Source: Paenibacillus faecalis
Lineage (GTDB): Bacteria > Bacillota > Bacilli > Paenibacillales > Paenibacillaceae
Length of the DNA: 64,000 nt
Assembly: GCF_900289175.1 (NCBI RefSeq)
Contig: NZ_LT985747.1
Span: 3,441,624 to 3,505,623 of the forward strand
Direction: 5' to 3'
Under the pieces are notes generated by a model. It did no database searches. It was given only the letters and a program-made list of their open reading frames with translations, and was not told the origin of the DNA. Below, piece after piece: positions 10,101-17,573 of the stretch. How positions within the stretch are numbered: position 1 is the first letter of the stretch; every line of letters begins with the position of its first letter. Made by a program: the position numbers and the translations under genes.

Positions 10101-10499
10101 AATGGCAATTTCACCGGAAGTCTCAGGCAATCGGCCTGACGTGACTTTATACTGGTTAAGTGTATGATCCTCCTGGTAGGAGAATACCTTTGCAATCAGT
10201 CCACTGTCACCCAAAAAAACATCCGCACTGTAGCCGGGCTGGACTTTCAAAACGTCAGGAACCTTTTCCAGAGTCTCAATATCCTTCTCACGCAATCCAT
10301 AAGTGGATTGAACTTTTAAATCCATTAAGCGAAACTCTTTATAATAATGTTCAGCGGTATTGAGCATATCGGGTCCGGTAGCTTTGATTCCCGCGAAAAA
10401 CCCGACACCCAACATGATAATTAAAAAAATGGATAGAAACCGCGCCTTGGTTCTCCATATTTCCCGGAAAATATCGGTCCATAATGCTTTCTTTTTCAA
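7188..10499 (-). CDS. FtsX-type ABC permease with long coiled-coil insert
   Basis: A 1103-residue membrane protein: first transmembrane helix at about 20-40, an extracytoplasmic region, then a very long heptad-like coiled coil at about 235-550 rich in Glu, Lys, Ala and Gln. A first FtsX module (three helices) follows at about 565-690, another helix near 735, a second external domain, and a second FtsX module at about 955-1090. This is the architecture of large MacB-type permeases whose stalk couples ATP hydrolysis to work outside the membrane. The ATPase gene ends 12 bases upstream, so the two form one operon. Likely role: lipopeptide or antimicrobial efflux, or mechanotransmission at the wall; the substrate is not readable. 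Confidence 0.92.
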   Translation of the reverse strand: MKKKALWTDIFREIWRTKARFLSIFLIIMLGVGFFAGIKATGPDMLNTAEHYYKEFRLMDLKVQSTYGLREKDIETLEKVPDVLKVQPGYSADVFLGDSGLIAKVFSYQEDHTLNQYKVTSGRLPETSGEIAIDDTGELASLYKLGDTITFTNPDPDADLKDTFHKVSYKVVGTVKSPMFIDSMGRGSSSIGKGTADAFVVIPQEDFNMSVYTEAYMDFKDTADLAPYTPEYDDRVEEHKKQVEQAFEGQPEERLKEIREEGQKELDEAEAKIDDAKKQLAEAKQELDDAKAKLDDGRRSYQEGVDKLESELASGQAKLDAAAREIEKGKADLERNRERMADGQAQIKSAQAQLDAQKKKLEPQLAQGQELVKSLKQIAKLPPESIPAEQKQQLIAASKAANAQLGQAVAGYVNGAVDASALNAAIASFEQGLNQGAKQLQAAQQELDARKKQLEEGEAQLRAGERELAKGEAELRQGQSDLANARQQGEEKLASAKAELDEGQAEYEKGLATYKEEKEKADREIADGEKELAEGQQELEELEPPKTYVLDRSVNPGYTEYSDNADRLASIATIFPIFFFLIAALVSLTTMTRMVEEQRLQIGTLKALGYSNGDIMKKFLVYATLASVTATAAGLAIGYTLLPNIIFDAYGTLYNLPGIRTSFYMSYSIISIVVALLCTTMTAFIAARVELRSTASVLMRPRAPKSGQRILLERVGFIWKRLGFIEKVTARNLFRYKQRMFMTVCGVAGCTALILTGFGLKDSISDIAPLQFGKIMKYNAMVAFQDDSSEKLKQEYNELIDSTPELTDVLNVTQETMKVSAKGVNNQEVTLFVPESPDKLNNFVTLKERKSDQSVPLTDEGAVVTEKLAKLYDIKAGDTVTIQNNDNDSFEVHITGVTENYAMHYLYMTPAYYEKVFGVGPEVNTQLLNYNNTDPKWEDAFGEKLTENQRVGMVSFTSGASSALEDTLESMNVVVVVLIISAAALAFVVLYNLTNINVSERIRELSTIKVLGFYDKEVTMYIYRENIILTFLGIITGMFLGIWLHGFVMQTAEMDSMMFSRNIEWLSFGYAAVLTLVFSGIVMISMHFKLKHVDMIEALKSVE

Positions 10500-10511
10500 A
10501 GATTTAACTCC

Positions 10512-11213
10512 TTACCACTCGATTTGTTCTACAGGTACCGGATTCGGATTCAGTACGACCTTCCGGACCTTTGCGTTGTTGATCTCAATGACACGGTCAG
10601 CCATAGGCGCGATTGCCGAGTTGTGTGTAATGACGATAACGGTTGTTCCAGTATTGCGGCAAGTATCCTGTAACAGCTTCAGCACCTGCTTGCCTGTGTT
10701 ATAGTCGAGCGCCCCGGTCGGTTCATCACACAGGAGCAGCTTCGGCTGCTTGGCAAGCGCTCTTGCGATCGCCACACGCTGCTGTTCTCCGCCGGATAAC
10801 TGTGCCGGAAAATTGTTCAGCCGATCACCGAGTCCGACATCTTTCAGCACCTGCTCTGCATCTAAAGCACGTGAAGAAATTTGGGAAGCCAGTTCCACAT
10901 TTTCTATCGTTGTCAGATTCGGCACCAAATTGTAAAACTGAAAAACAAAACCGACATCCGTACGGCGGTATCCGGTAAGCTGTTTGCTGTTAAACTTTGC
11001 TATATCCGTTCCATCAACAAGAACCTGTCCTTCATCCGCCGTATCCATACCTCCCAATATGTTCAGTACCGTTGATTTCCCTGCTCCGCTGGGACCTACT
11101 ATGATGGCGAACTCGCCTTTTTCAATATCAAAATTAATTCCATCATTCGCTACGATTGTGGTCTCACCCATTTTATAGCGTTTATACTCATTTTTAATAG
11201 AAACAAATGCCAC
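10512..11213 (-). CDS. ABC transporter ATPase (LolD/MacB type)
   Basis: A 233-residue cytoplasmic ATPase. Walker A is GPSGAGKST, the Q-loop is [11 protein letters not shown], the signature is LSGGEQQR, and Walker B is [12 protein letters not shown], with the H-loop His in VIVITHN. These are standard for the LolD/MacB subfamily and all key residues are present. GTG at 11211-11213 is chosen because AGGGGAG lies about 9 bases upstream; the longer reading from 11267 has no ribosome binding site. It energises the permease encoded directly downstream. Confidence 0.93.
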   Translation of the reverse strand: MAFVSIKNEYKRYKMGETTIVANDGINFDIEKGEFAIIVGPSGAGKSTVLNILGGMDTADEGQVLVDGTDIAKFNSKQLTGYRRTDVGFVFQFYNLVPNLTTIENVELASQISSRALDAEQVLKDVGLGDRLNNFPAQLSGGEQQRVAIARALAKQPKLLLCDEPTGALDYNTGKQVLKLLQDTCRNTGTTVIVITHNSAIAPMADRVIEINNAKVRKVVLNPNPVPVEQIEW

Positions 11214-11310
11214 TTTTGTCCACTCCCCTCTATGTTTTATAAACCGCTCCCCGGGCATTCTCATCACTTAGTTTGTAATCAAGTGTATCAAAAAAAAGGA
11301 GTGAATAAAA

Positions 11311-11532
11311 ATGCAGGTCACTTCTGTAGATCCAGGTGTTTTAAAAAAATATTTTAAAGCAACATTTTGTAAATATAAACGTTATATAAGTAGACTCTTA
11401 TCATTGTTAAAGGAGCTTATATTTAGAAAAACTACGTCAGCCCAGTTCGGAATGCTCATTAAACCGAATGAGATGGCGTGTCGATTAATCGAATTTAATA
11501 AAAATGTATACAGGAGGGATGTAGATCAATGA
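11311..11532 (+). CDS. Small basic hypothetical protein
   Basis: A 73-residue, Lys/Arg-rich ORF with no recognised domain. It is preceded by AAAGGAG 9 bases before the ATG, and its stop overlaps the start of the next ORF by 4 bases (ATGA). The base composition is more AT-rich than the genes around it, as in the other two ORFs of this island. Coupling supports real translation, but the protein is not recognised and could be a remnant. Confidence 0.45.
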   Translation: MQVTSVDPGVLKKYFKATFCKYKRYISRLLSLLKELIFRKTTSAQFGMLIKPNEMACRLIEFNKNVYRRDVDQ

Positions 11533-11825
11533 ATTTGAAAAAAGAACGATTTCATATAAAGGTTAGAATCCCGTTTTTTCTATTTTCACTGGGCTTCTCC
11601 ATTTACGCTTCAAAACTGCTGAGTGTAATGACAAAGAATGATAATTTACAGCAATTATTTTACCCGCTGCTCGTCATCTTGCTCATATATCTAGCTGAAA
11701 AAACCCGACTCAGTAACAAAACCATACATGTAGCACTGGCTGTTCTGATTGTAATTGCCGGTTTCGGGATGGAGATGTTAGCTGAACCAGCGGATGCTTT
11801 GTGGATTCGCAGTATAATTTCATGA
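11529..11825 (+). CDS. Small hypothetical membrane protein
   Basis: A 98-residue protein with three hydrophobic segments (about 14-30, 42-58 and 67-84). AGGAGGG stands 10 bases before the ATG. It overlaps the upstream ORF by ATGA and the downstream lipoprotein ORF by ATGA, so the three are probably one translationally coupled transcript. No family recognised. Confidence 0.6.
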   Translation: MNLKKERFHIKVRIPFFLFSLGFSIYASKLLSVMTKNDNLQQLFYPLLVILLIYLAEKTRLSNKTIHVALAVLIVIAGFGMEMLAEPADALWIRSIIS

Positions 11826-11974
11826 ACATGAAAAAAAATTCATTAGTATTGATGTTAATGACAATTTTTATTTTAGGAGCTTGTTCAAAAGAACAACAAG
11901 AAGAAGTTGTAATTCATGATACTGCCTCTAACGCGGACTTTCGGATCATACAACACTTCTCTAAAGATCGATGA
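11822..11974 (+). CDS. Tiny putative lipoprotein, possibly truncated by frameshift
   Basis: A 50-residue ORF below the usual length cut-off. It starts at the ATG overlapping the previous stop (ATGA); a second ATG two codons on is an alternative. The N-terminus is a lipoprotein signal: Lys-Lys, a hydrophobic stretch, and the lipobox Leu-Gly-Ala-Cys at residues 18-21. The ORF ends with FSKDR at 11974. Another frame continues as protein-like sequence (TSLKIDDVIAEIIRIDQYLS) to a stop near 12018, suggesting that a frameshift has cut off a longer protein. Family unknown. Confidence 0.5.
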   Translation: MNMKKNSLVLMLMTIFILGACSKEQQEEVVIHDTASNADFRIIQHFSKDR

Positions 11975-12119
11975 TGTCATTGCAGAGATCATTAGAATTG
12001 ATCAGTACCTGAGCTAAACTACGATATAGAATTAAATCGTTTAAAGTATATAGATTGAACTAAAGAAAGGTACTACTTCAACGAAAGAAGTCGGAATTAT
12101 TCTGGAGAAATGTCAGTGT

Positions 12120-12245
12120 TCGCCTAAAAGCTTTCCGCAGGAAAGCTCGCTTCGAAAGCGTAAGCTGTCCCCGGATTTCAACGATTGTATATCCTTCAGA
12201 GAAATCTGGGGGCAAGAGCGATCGGAAGAATAATCCGAATTCGTA
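12120..12245 (-). repeat. Imperfect-palindrome intergenic repeat, copy A
   Basis: The core arms GTCCCCGGATTTC (12167-12179) and GAAATCTGGGGGC (12201-12213) pair at 11 of 13 positions around a 21-base loop, flanked by GATCG and by smaller hairpins (CTTTCC/GGAAAG, GCTTCGAAAGC). The reverse complement aligns with the second copy at 50470-50580, including TTCTTMCGATCGCT before the core and GGGGACA after it. It lies in the 365-base geneless stretch 11975-12340, where I see no other gene. No transposase is nearby, so it is likely a REP/MITE-like dispersed repeat. Confidence 0.65.
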
Positions 12246-12340
12246 GTGATGCTCAAGCTAGGATCATTAGTTCAACATATATACAATAAAAAAAAGGAGC
12301 TCTTTCGCGTCAATAGACCCTTCAAAGCCCCTAATACAAG

Positions 12341-13201
12341 CTATAAAAAGTAATTTGTGATCGATTGGTCGCTTGCCAAAATCGCTTCACTATCCAGCTT
12401 TTTCTTCAAATATTTCTTGTCCGAGGAAATAATCACGTTCATGATCAGGTCCACAACGAACAGGAATGTAATGTGGTTGGACATCAGCGCACTGTTATTG
12501 ACCGAAATTTTATCCGGCACAATCATATCAACGACTGCATTTTCTGTAATCGGCGATGAATCATAACACGTAATGGCAACCGTCTTGGCCTGATTCACCT
12601 GGGCAATGGATACGGCATCGACAATTTCCTTCGTTGATCCGGAACGTGAGAACGCAATCATCACATCTTCCGAGCTGCATTGAGACGCGGCAATCTTCAT
12701 CGCTCTGCTGTCATTGATCGCCTCCGACATCATGCCGATGATCGCCAGTCGGTTCTTTAAAGCAATCGCCGCCAGAAAAGAATCGAACAAACCGATCAAA
12801 AATATCCTTCTTGCCCCTTTCAGCAGCTCAACGACTTGAGCAAGCTTTTCTTCTGTAATGAGCGCCGAGGTATTAACAATCAATTCATTATAATCTAAAG
12901 CCAGGGCATCAATCGCATTGATCTCCCGTCTCTCTTTTCGCTTCGCCTGCATATCCCGGTAGAACGCATCCTGGGCAAAAGCAATCTTGAAATCATTAAA
13001 CCCTTTGAAGCCTACCTTTTTACAAAAGCGGTTGATGCTGGTCTCCGATACACCAATCTCATTTGCGATTGCAGTAATGGTGTTACGTGTAATAAATTCG
13101 GGATTGTGGATGACAAAGTTGGCAATCTGATTTTCCCCGAAAGTTAGCTTCTGTGTTTGTGATACAATCTTTGCTATGACTGCCGGAACCTGTGAAGACA
13201 T
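12341..13201 (-). CDS. RpiR/MurR family transcriptional regulator
   Basis: A 286-residue regulator. The N-terminal helix-turn-helix (about 1-80; TITAIANEIGVSETSINRFCKKVGF) is typical of RpiR proteins. The C-terminal half is a SIS sugar-isomerase-like domain (about 125-260; FSRSGSTKEIVDAV matches the phosphosugar loop). Ligands in this family are usually sugar phosphates. A GGAGGAGGT precedes the ATG. It lies 74 bases downstream of the HEXXH gene, at the end of the FAD/transporter/HyuA cluster, and is its most likely regulator. Only a weak hairpin with a T-run (12290-12330) follows. Confidence 0.9.
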   Translation of the reverse strand: MSSQVPAVIAKIVSQTQKLTFGENQIANFVIHNPEFITRNTITAIANEIGVSETSINRFCKKVGFKGFNDFKIAFAQDAFYRDMQAKRKERREINAIDALALDYNELIVNTSALITEEKLAQVVELLKGARRIFLIGLFDSFLAAIALKNRLAIIGMMSEAINDSRAMKIAASQCSSEDVMIAFSRSGSTKEIVDAVSIAQVNQAKTVAITCYDSSPITENAVVDMIVPDKISVNNSALMSNHITFLFVVDLIMNVIISSDKKYLKKKLDSEAILASDQSITNYFL

Positions 13202-13275
13202 GGTACCTCCTCCTGATCTGCCAATGGAAAACTAGCACACTCCATTATATCACACCGAGTACGGTATTGATAAAG

Positions 13276-13938
13276 CTACATCCAGGACTTCCAGGAGATG
13301 ACCTGCTGCTCGAATTGCTTTTGGGACAGCTGATTGCTCCGAATCAGATAAACATAGTCCAGCACGTTTGGTAAACAGGGAAGCCCCAGTATTTCCTTGC
13401 AAAAAGCGTGCGCCGCTATTTCACTAGTCTTTACAACCGTTGATCGTTTTACAAAAAATGTCCCCAGTCTGAACACCTCAATAGGCTCCAGCTCTTCATT
13501 CGTAAATTTCCCCGATTTATATTCCAGATAGTGATAAAACTCATGAGCCAGATGGATATCGATGAGTCGATCCAGCTCTGTACCCTCCTCTTCCGCACCG
13601 GTTACCTCTCGGTAAGCTGGCCCCATCCCAGCCAATGATGCAGAGAAGATGATGATTTCCGGCGGATTTTTGGTAAAATCAATCTGTGCACGGAACGACA
13701 CATTGTGGAACGTACCAGAACGGTTCGTGATTTCATAACGTACGCCTTCAGCCTGGCACAGCTCCCGAATATTCTTTCCCATATACGGTGCTGCCGCCTC
13801 TCTGCCTTTGGCTAGCGAAGCTGATACATAGTACGGAATTTTGGATTTTGGTATCTTATGAAAAAGAGGGTCCTGCTCAAGCTCCGCACATGCCATCACC
13901 TCGTCCGAAAAAGTTGATCGTAAATCCCGAACCGTCAT
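13276..13938 (-). CDS. HEXXH-containing putative metallopeptidase-like protein
   Basis: A 220-residue soluble protein, not assigned to a family I can name. It has a zinc-protease-like His-Glu-Phe-Tyr-His motif at about 133-137 (HLAHEFYHYLEY), in a helix preceded by DRLIDIH. About 40 residues later comes a conserved-looking helix with Glu and His (TSEIAAHAFCKEI) that could supply further ligands. There is no signal peptide, so it would act in the cytoplasm. AAGGGGG precedes the ATG by 9 bases, and the gene starts 18 bases after the HyuA-type gene. It may process the same substrate, or the motif may be structural. Confidence 0.8.
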   Translation of the reverse strand: MTVRDLRSTFSDEVMACAELEQDPLFHKIPKSKIPYYVSASLAKGREAAAPYMGKNIRELCQAEGVRYEITNRSGTFHNVSFRAQIDFTKNPPEIIIFSASLAGMGPAYREVTGAEEEGTELDRLIDIHLAHEFYHYLEYKSGKFTNEELEPIEVFRLGTFFVKRSTVVKTSEIAAHAFCKEILGLPCLPNVLDYVYLIRSNQLSQKQFEQQVISWKSWM

Positions 13939-13956
13939 CTTTTTTCGCCCCCTTTC

Positions 13957-16104
13957 TTACTGATAAGCCACAACGATCATTTCATCTTCTTCGTGCAACA
14001 GTTCTGTCTCAATCTCCAAAATCGACAGGAGCTGCTCCTTGGTCTGCATCCCGGTCAAATCCAACATTTTTTCCTTATAGAATACAAACACCTTTGGGAT
14101 CGTTGCGTTTGCATCTGAATATATCGTATTATCGTCCAAAAACTCACTGAGCGAAGTCTGAAACTGGGCCTTGGTCAGCTTCGTAAACTGGACGTTCGCC
14201 TTCTTGAACCGGACAACGCCTTCCCGATCCAAAACACTGACTGCATTGGACCTCTTCTTGATTAAGCCAAAGAACGACTTTTTCACATTTTCGCTTTCAA
14301 AAAGACTCCAGCGTCCGCTTCTAGCCGCAAGTTTCGTTGATTCGAGCGGGTAGTCCACCGATTGGGCAGCGATCACGGCCATCTCGCGATCCGACATCGT
14401 TTCTTTGCCCAAATCCTTGGAACGGAGTTCGGTTGATCCGGTCGCGATCGCACGAAGTATGTTTTTCTGGCTATCAATTTCAATAGTAACCTCAACAGTA
14501 GGCTCACTCGCTCCCGATTTCACGATACGCTCTACAATATCGGCCCGAATCCGCTTGATGTCCTCTTCCGTCGGATTGACCACCGTCCGTTCGAGCTGCT
14601 CTTTCACCATCGCCAGCGCTACGCCGATGGTAGACACGTATGGAGCATTGTTCGCGATCTTGCTTTTCATATTTTCGCGCTCCGCCATGGCAGGAACGAG
14701 TACCGCACCGCTGCCCCCGCCGCCGACGAGCGTAACAAACGAACGATCCAGCTCATAATCTTCTATCATTTCATTGACCGTCTTCATCGTTTTGTCGATC
14801 GCGATGTTCATGACCTGTCGGGCCGCTTCCTCCACACTTACTCCAACGTGACTTGCGAGCGCTTCCCATGCCCTTATCGCCGCTTCTTTATTCCCCTGTG
14901 CGTAGTCACCTTCCGGAATATAACCCAGAATATTAGCCGCACCAGCCAACGTATACGAATACTCCTTGCCATTTTCACTTTCAAGAATAACGTATTCTGC
15001 CGGGTCACCCTCCCGGGGACTAACAAATTTGACCCTGGGATCAACGATATCTTCCGTATTCGCAAACGCTTCATACGCCTTGCCCGCAATATGCGCGCTT
15101 CTCGGACCGACATCGATGATCTTGCCCTGAGCCACCTTGATCATGCTGCCGCCCGCAATACCAAGTGTACGTACATCAAGCGACTGCAGATAAGTGCGGT
15201 GACCGCCGACCTGAGCGTTTTGGATCATTACTTTACCGTTCTTAATTACAGAGATATCAACGCTCGTACCACCGACTTCAAAGAAGATCCCATCCGAAAT
15301 TTTCTCGTACATCAGTGCACCGGCTACCCCGGCCGCCAAGCCGGATAACATCGTCAAAATCGGGCGTTTGCGCACCTCATCAATGCTCATTACTCCGCCA
15401 TCACAGCGCATGATCATAAGCTGTGATTGGATATTAGCGTTCTTGACAGATTTCTCCGTCATGTTGGCCGTCTCCATCATTTTGGGTATAAGCGAAGCGT
15501 TGACAACCGCTGTTCTTGTCCGGGTTTTGAGCCCGTACAGCTGAGAAATTTCATGGCCGCCGGTCGCATATATCCCTTTGCGGTTGGCGATTTCTACAAC
15601 ACGCAGCTCGTTCGCAGGATCATCGACGCTGTATGCTTCAGAAGCGACGATCACTTCCGCTCCCTGCTTTACCAGCTGATCGATGGCAGCTTCAATCTGC
15701 TCATCCTTCAATTCTTTGGAGTCCAGATACATATGAAATGTCTTCAAGTATTTTCCGGGAGCAAGCTCGATATCGCCCGGGTTGGACTCTGAACGTGCAC
15801 TTAGGCCATCAAGACCGGAACCCATCCCGATGATGCCAACTTTGGCAACATCGCCCTCCAGCAATGCGTTCGTAGCCTGGGTTGTTCCATGTGCGATAAA
15901 TGTTACATCCTCCGGCTGAATTCCGCGGCTTGATAAGATTTTATTCAAAATCTGTACGATTCCCTTCGCTACACCATCTTCATCATGGTGAGTGGTCGGG
16001 ATTTTCATTTTCTCTATAACTTCATACGTTTCATGATCAATCACAGCCGCGTCCGTAAACGTGCCCCCGACATCAATGCCTACCCTAACCTTTCTTCTCT
16101 CCAT
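13957..16104 (-). CDS. Hydantoinase/oxoprolinase family protein (HyuA-type)
   Basis: A 715-residue ASKHA-fold ATPase of the hydantoinase A/5-oxoprolinase family, which opens lactam-like rings with ATP. Visible motifs are the phosphate-1 loop GIDVGGTFTD near residue 9, HGTTQATNALLEG near 85, a second Gly-rich motif FEVGGTSVDI, and LVGGGGSG near 490. The C-terminal ~170 residues look family-atypical. ATG at 16102-16104 is the start: AGGAGGG stands 6 bases upstream, whereas the longer frame from 16239 runs into the transporter gene. No HyuB partner is visible, so the protein either acts alone or with the FAD enzyme or HEXXH protein. Substrate unknown. Confidence 0.88.
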   Translation of the reverse strand: MERRKVRVGIDVGGTFTDAAVIDHETYEVIEKMKIPTTHHDEDGVAKGIVQILNKILSSRGIQPEDVTFIAHGTTQATNALLEGDVAKVGIIGMGSGLDGLSARSESNPGDIELAPGKYLKTFHMYLDSKELKDEQIEAAIDQLVKQGAEVIVASEAYSVDDPANELRVVEIANRKGIYATGGHEISQLYGLKTRTRTAVVNASLIPKMMETANMTEKSVKNANIQSQLMIMRCDGGVMSIDEVRKRPILTMLSGLAAGVAGALMYEKISDGIFFEVGGTSVDISVIKNGKVMIQNAQVGGHRTYLQSLDVRTLGIAGGSMIKVAQGKIIDVGPRSAHIAGKAYEAFANTEDIVDPRVKFVSPREGDPAEYVILESENGKEYSYTLAGAANILGYIPEGDYAQGNKEAAIRAWEALASHVGVSVEEAARQVMNIAIDKTMKTVNEMIEDYELDRSFVTLVGGGGSGAVLVPAMAERENMKSKIANNAPYVSTIGVALAMVKEQLERTVVNPTEEDIKRIRADIVERIVKSGASEPTVEVTIEIDSQKNILRAIATGSTELRSKDLGKETMSDREMAVIAAQSVDYPLESTKLAARSGRWSLFESENVKKSFFGLIKKRSNAVSVLDREGVVRFKKANVQFTKLTKAQFQTSLSEFLDDNTIYSDANATIPKVFVFYKEKMLDLTGMQTKEQLLSILEIETELLHEEDEMIVVAYQ

Positions 16105-16181
16105 CGTTCTCCCTCCTGAAAGTAACAGGCGAGGTAGTTCGCATCCATGCCATGCACCCCGCCCGAATTCATGTACCGGAT

Positions 16182-17474
16182 TTAAAAGACCATAAATGCG
16201 CCAATCACCATCGAAACGAGCACGGCAACCATCATCCAAGGAAGCGTCTTTTTCAATATTTCGTTAATATCGCTCTTTGTAAAATCCGCAACCCATACGT
16301 TATGTGAATTCGTCGGGTCAGAAACCGCCTGTACGTTACTTACAACACGCAGCGCCAACATGGCTGCAATCGGTGTCATGCCTGCCGATACGAACAAGGC
16401 GGCGATTCCGCTTCCGAGACCCCAAACGTTCAGCGGACCGCGATAAATGGCCAATGGTGATAATAGAGTAAAGAAGAGAATATACATAATCGGGCTAGTC
16501 GGCAGCACAGCTTCAATCAGCGGCGAAATCAGTGACGAAACCTGCGGCGCCATAACCGAATTCAGAAGAATACCGATACCGATCATCAGGGCCATCGCCC
16601 CTGCAACGTCCTGAATTCCTTCCACCAGTGCGCTGGATAAAACGTGAATCGGACGCTTGGGCAGCGTAAGCAGAATGGTTACCAGTGCACCGATAACAAC
16701 GGCCGGTACGATGTCAATCTTAAAGGCAAATACGAGAACAACGGGCACTATCGGGCTGATGAGCGCAATCGTTGGAACTTTTTTGCCTTCACCGCCGGTG
16801 GCTTTTGGCATCGCCCAGGCTCTGCGGCCTTTGCCGTCTTTCTTAATGTAAAACACAATCATAGCCAGCGAAATAAATATGAGTGGCAAGGCCGCCACAA
16901 GTGTATAATCGGCAATCGCGGCAACCGAAAGACCAAGGACGTCCACATATACCGCCCAATTGGAGACGTTAAACAGCACCCCAACCCCGACCGACGAAAG
17001 AACGACAATCGAAGCGACAAACTGGGAGATCCCTGCGGTCAGCATGATCGGAATAACGATCGTACCGACCAGAATCACCATCCCAAGTCCGCTTGCTGCA
17101 GAGAAAATAATTGACCCGGTTGCAAAAAACAAGACAGCGATCAAAACCGGCTTGTCACCGGCAAGCTCGGCTGCTTTTCGAATAATCGATTTTGTAATGC
17201 CGACCTTATTCAAAACCTGTCCGAACCAGGCACCGAACACCAGACCAGCAATTGCCCCGGACAATCTCATCGAACCGTCGGCCAGTATCGTTTTGGCTAT
17301 AGTAGCCGTTTCTGGATCATCAGACATGAAGGGTACACCCGCGATGAGTGCAAACAATACAGCCATCAAGGGCAGAGCCAGAATCGTCGGAAGCTTTCGA
17401 GTCATCATCAATCCTACAAAGACCAGAAAGACAAGTAAAATGCCGATCGCTTGAAACCACATTAAAGTTGTCAC
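16182..17474 (-). CDS. Membrane transporter, GntP/citrate-transporter-like
   Basis: A 430-residue integral membrane protein with about 11-12 hydrophobic helices, resembling ion-transporter-superfamily carriers (GntP, CitM, Na+/H+-antiporter-like) for organic acids. The likely start is GTG at 17472-17474, 8 bases after AGGGG. It lies between the FAD oxidoreductase and the HyuA-type gene, so it probably imports the substrate of that pathway. The C-terminal segment VVSNVQAVSDPTNSHN may line the substrate site. The family call is by general resemblance only. Confidence 0.78.
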   Translation of the reverse strand: MTTLMWFQAIGILLVFLVFVGLMMTRKLPTILALPLMAVLFALIAGVPFMSDDPETATIAKTILADGSMRLSGAIAGLVFGAWFGQVLNKVGITKSIIRKAAELAGDKPVLIAVLFFATGSIIFSAASGLGMVILVGTIVIPIMLTAGISQFVASIVVLSSVGVGVLFNVSNWAVYVDVLGLSVAAIADYTLVAALPLIFISLAMIVFYIKKDGKGRRAWAMPKATGGEGKKVPTIALISPIVPVVLVFAFKIDIVPAVVIGALVTILLTLPKRPIHVLSSALVEGIQDVAGAMALMIGIGILLNSVMAPQVSSLISPLIEAVLPTSPIMYILFFTLLSPLAIYRGPLNVWGLGSGIAALFVSAGMTPIAAMLALRVVSNVQAVSDPTNSHNVWVADFTKSDINEILKKTLPWMMVAVLVSMVIGAFMVF

Positions 17475-17573
17475 TTTAATTTCCCCTCTCGATATGGTTA
17501 CTGCTGACCGTTATAACCTCTTTCGATGCACGGTAATTGACAGGTCTCCGCACGGTCAGCTCCAGAATGATCA

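Noticed and set aside
12290-12335. Strong terminator after the RpiR gene
   Set aside because: The GGGGCTTT / AAAGAGCTCC pairing needs bulges; the T-run is good but the stem is weak, so it was not listed as a feature.
13202-13275. Operator palindrome before the RpiR gene
   Set aside because: ACCGAGTACGGT is short and could arise by chance; no repeat elsewhere.
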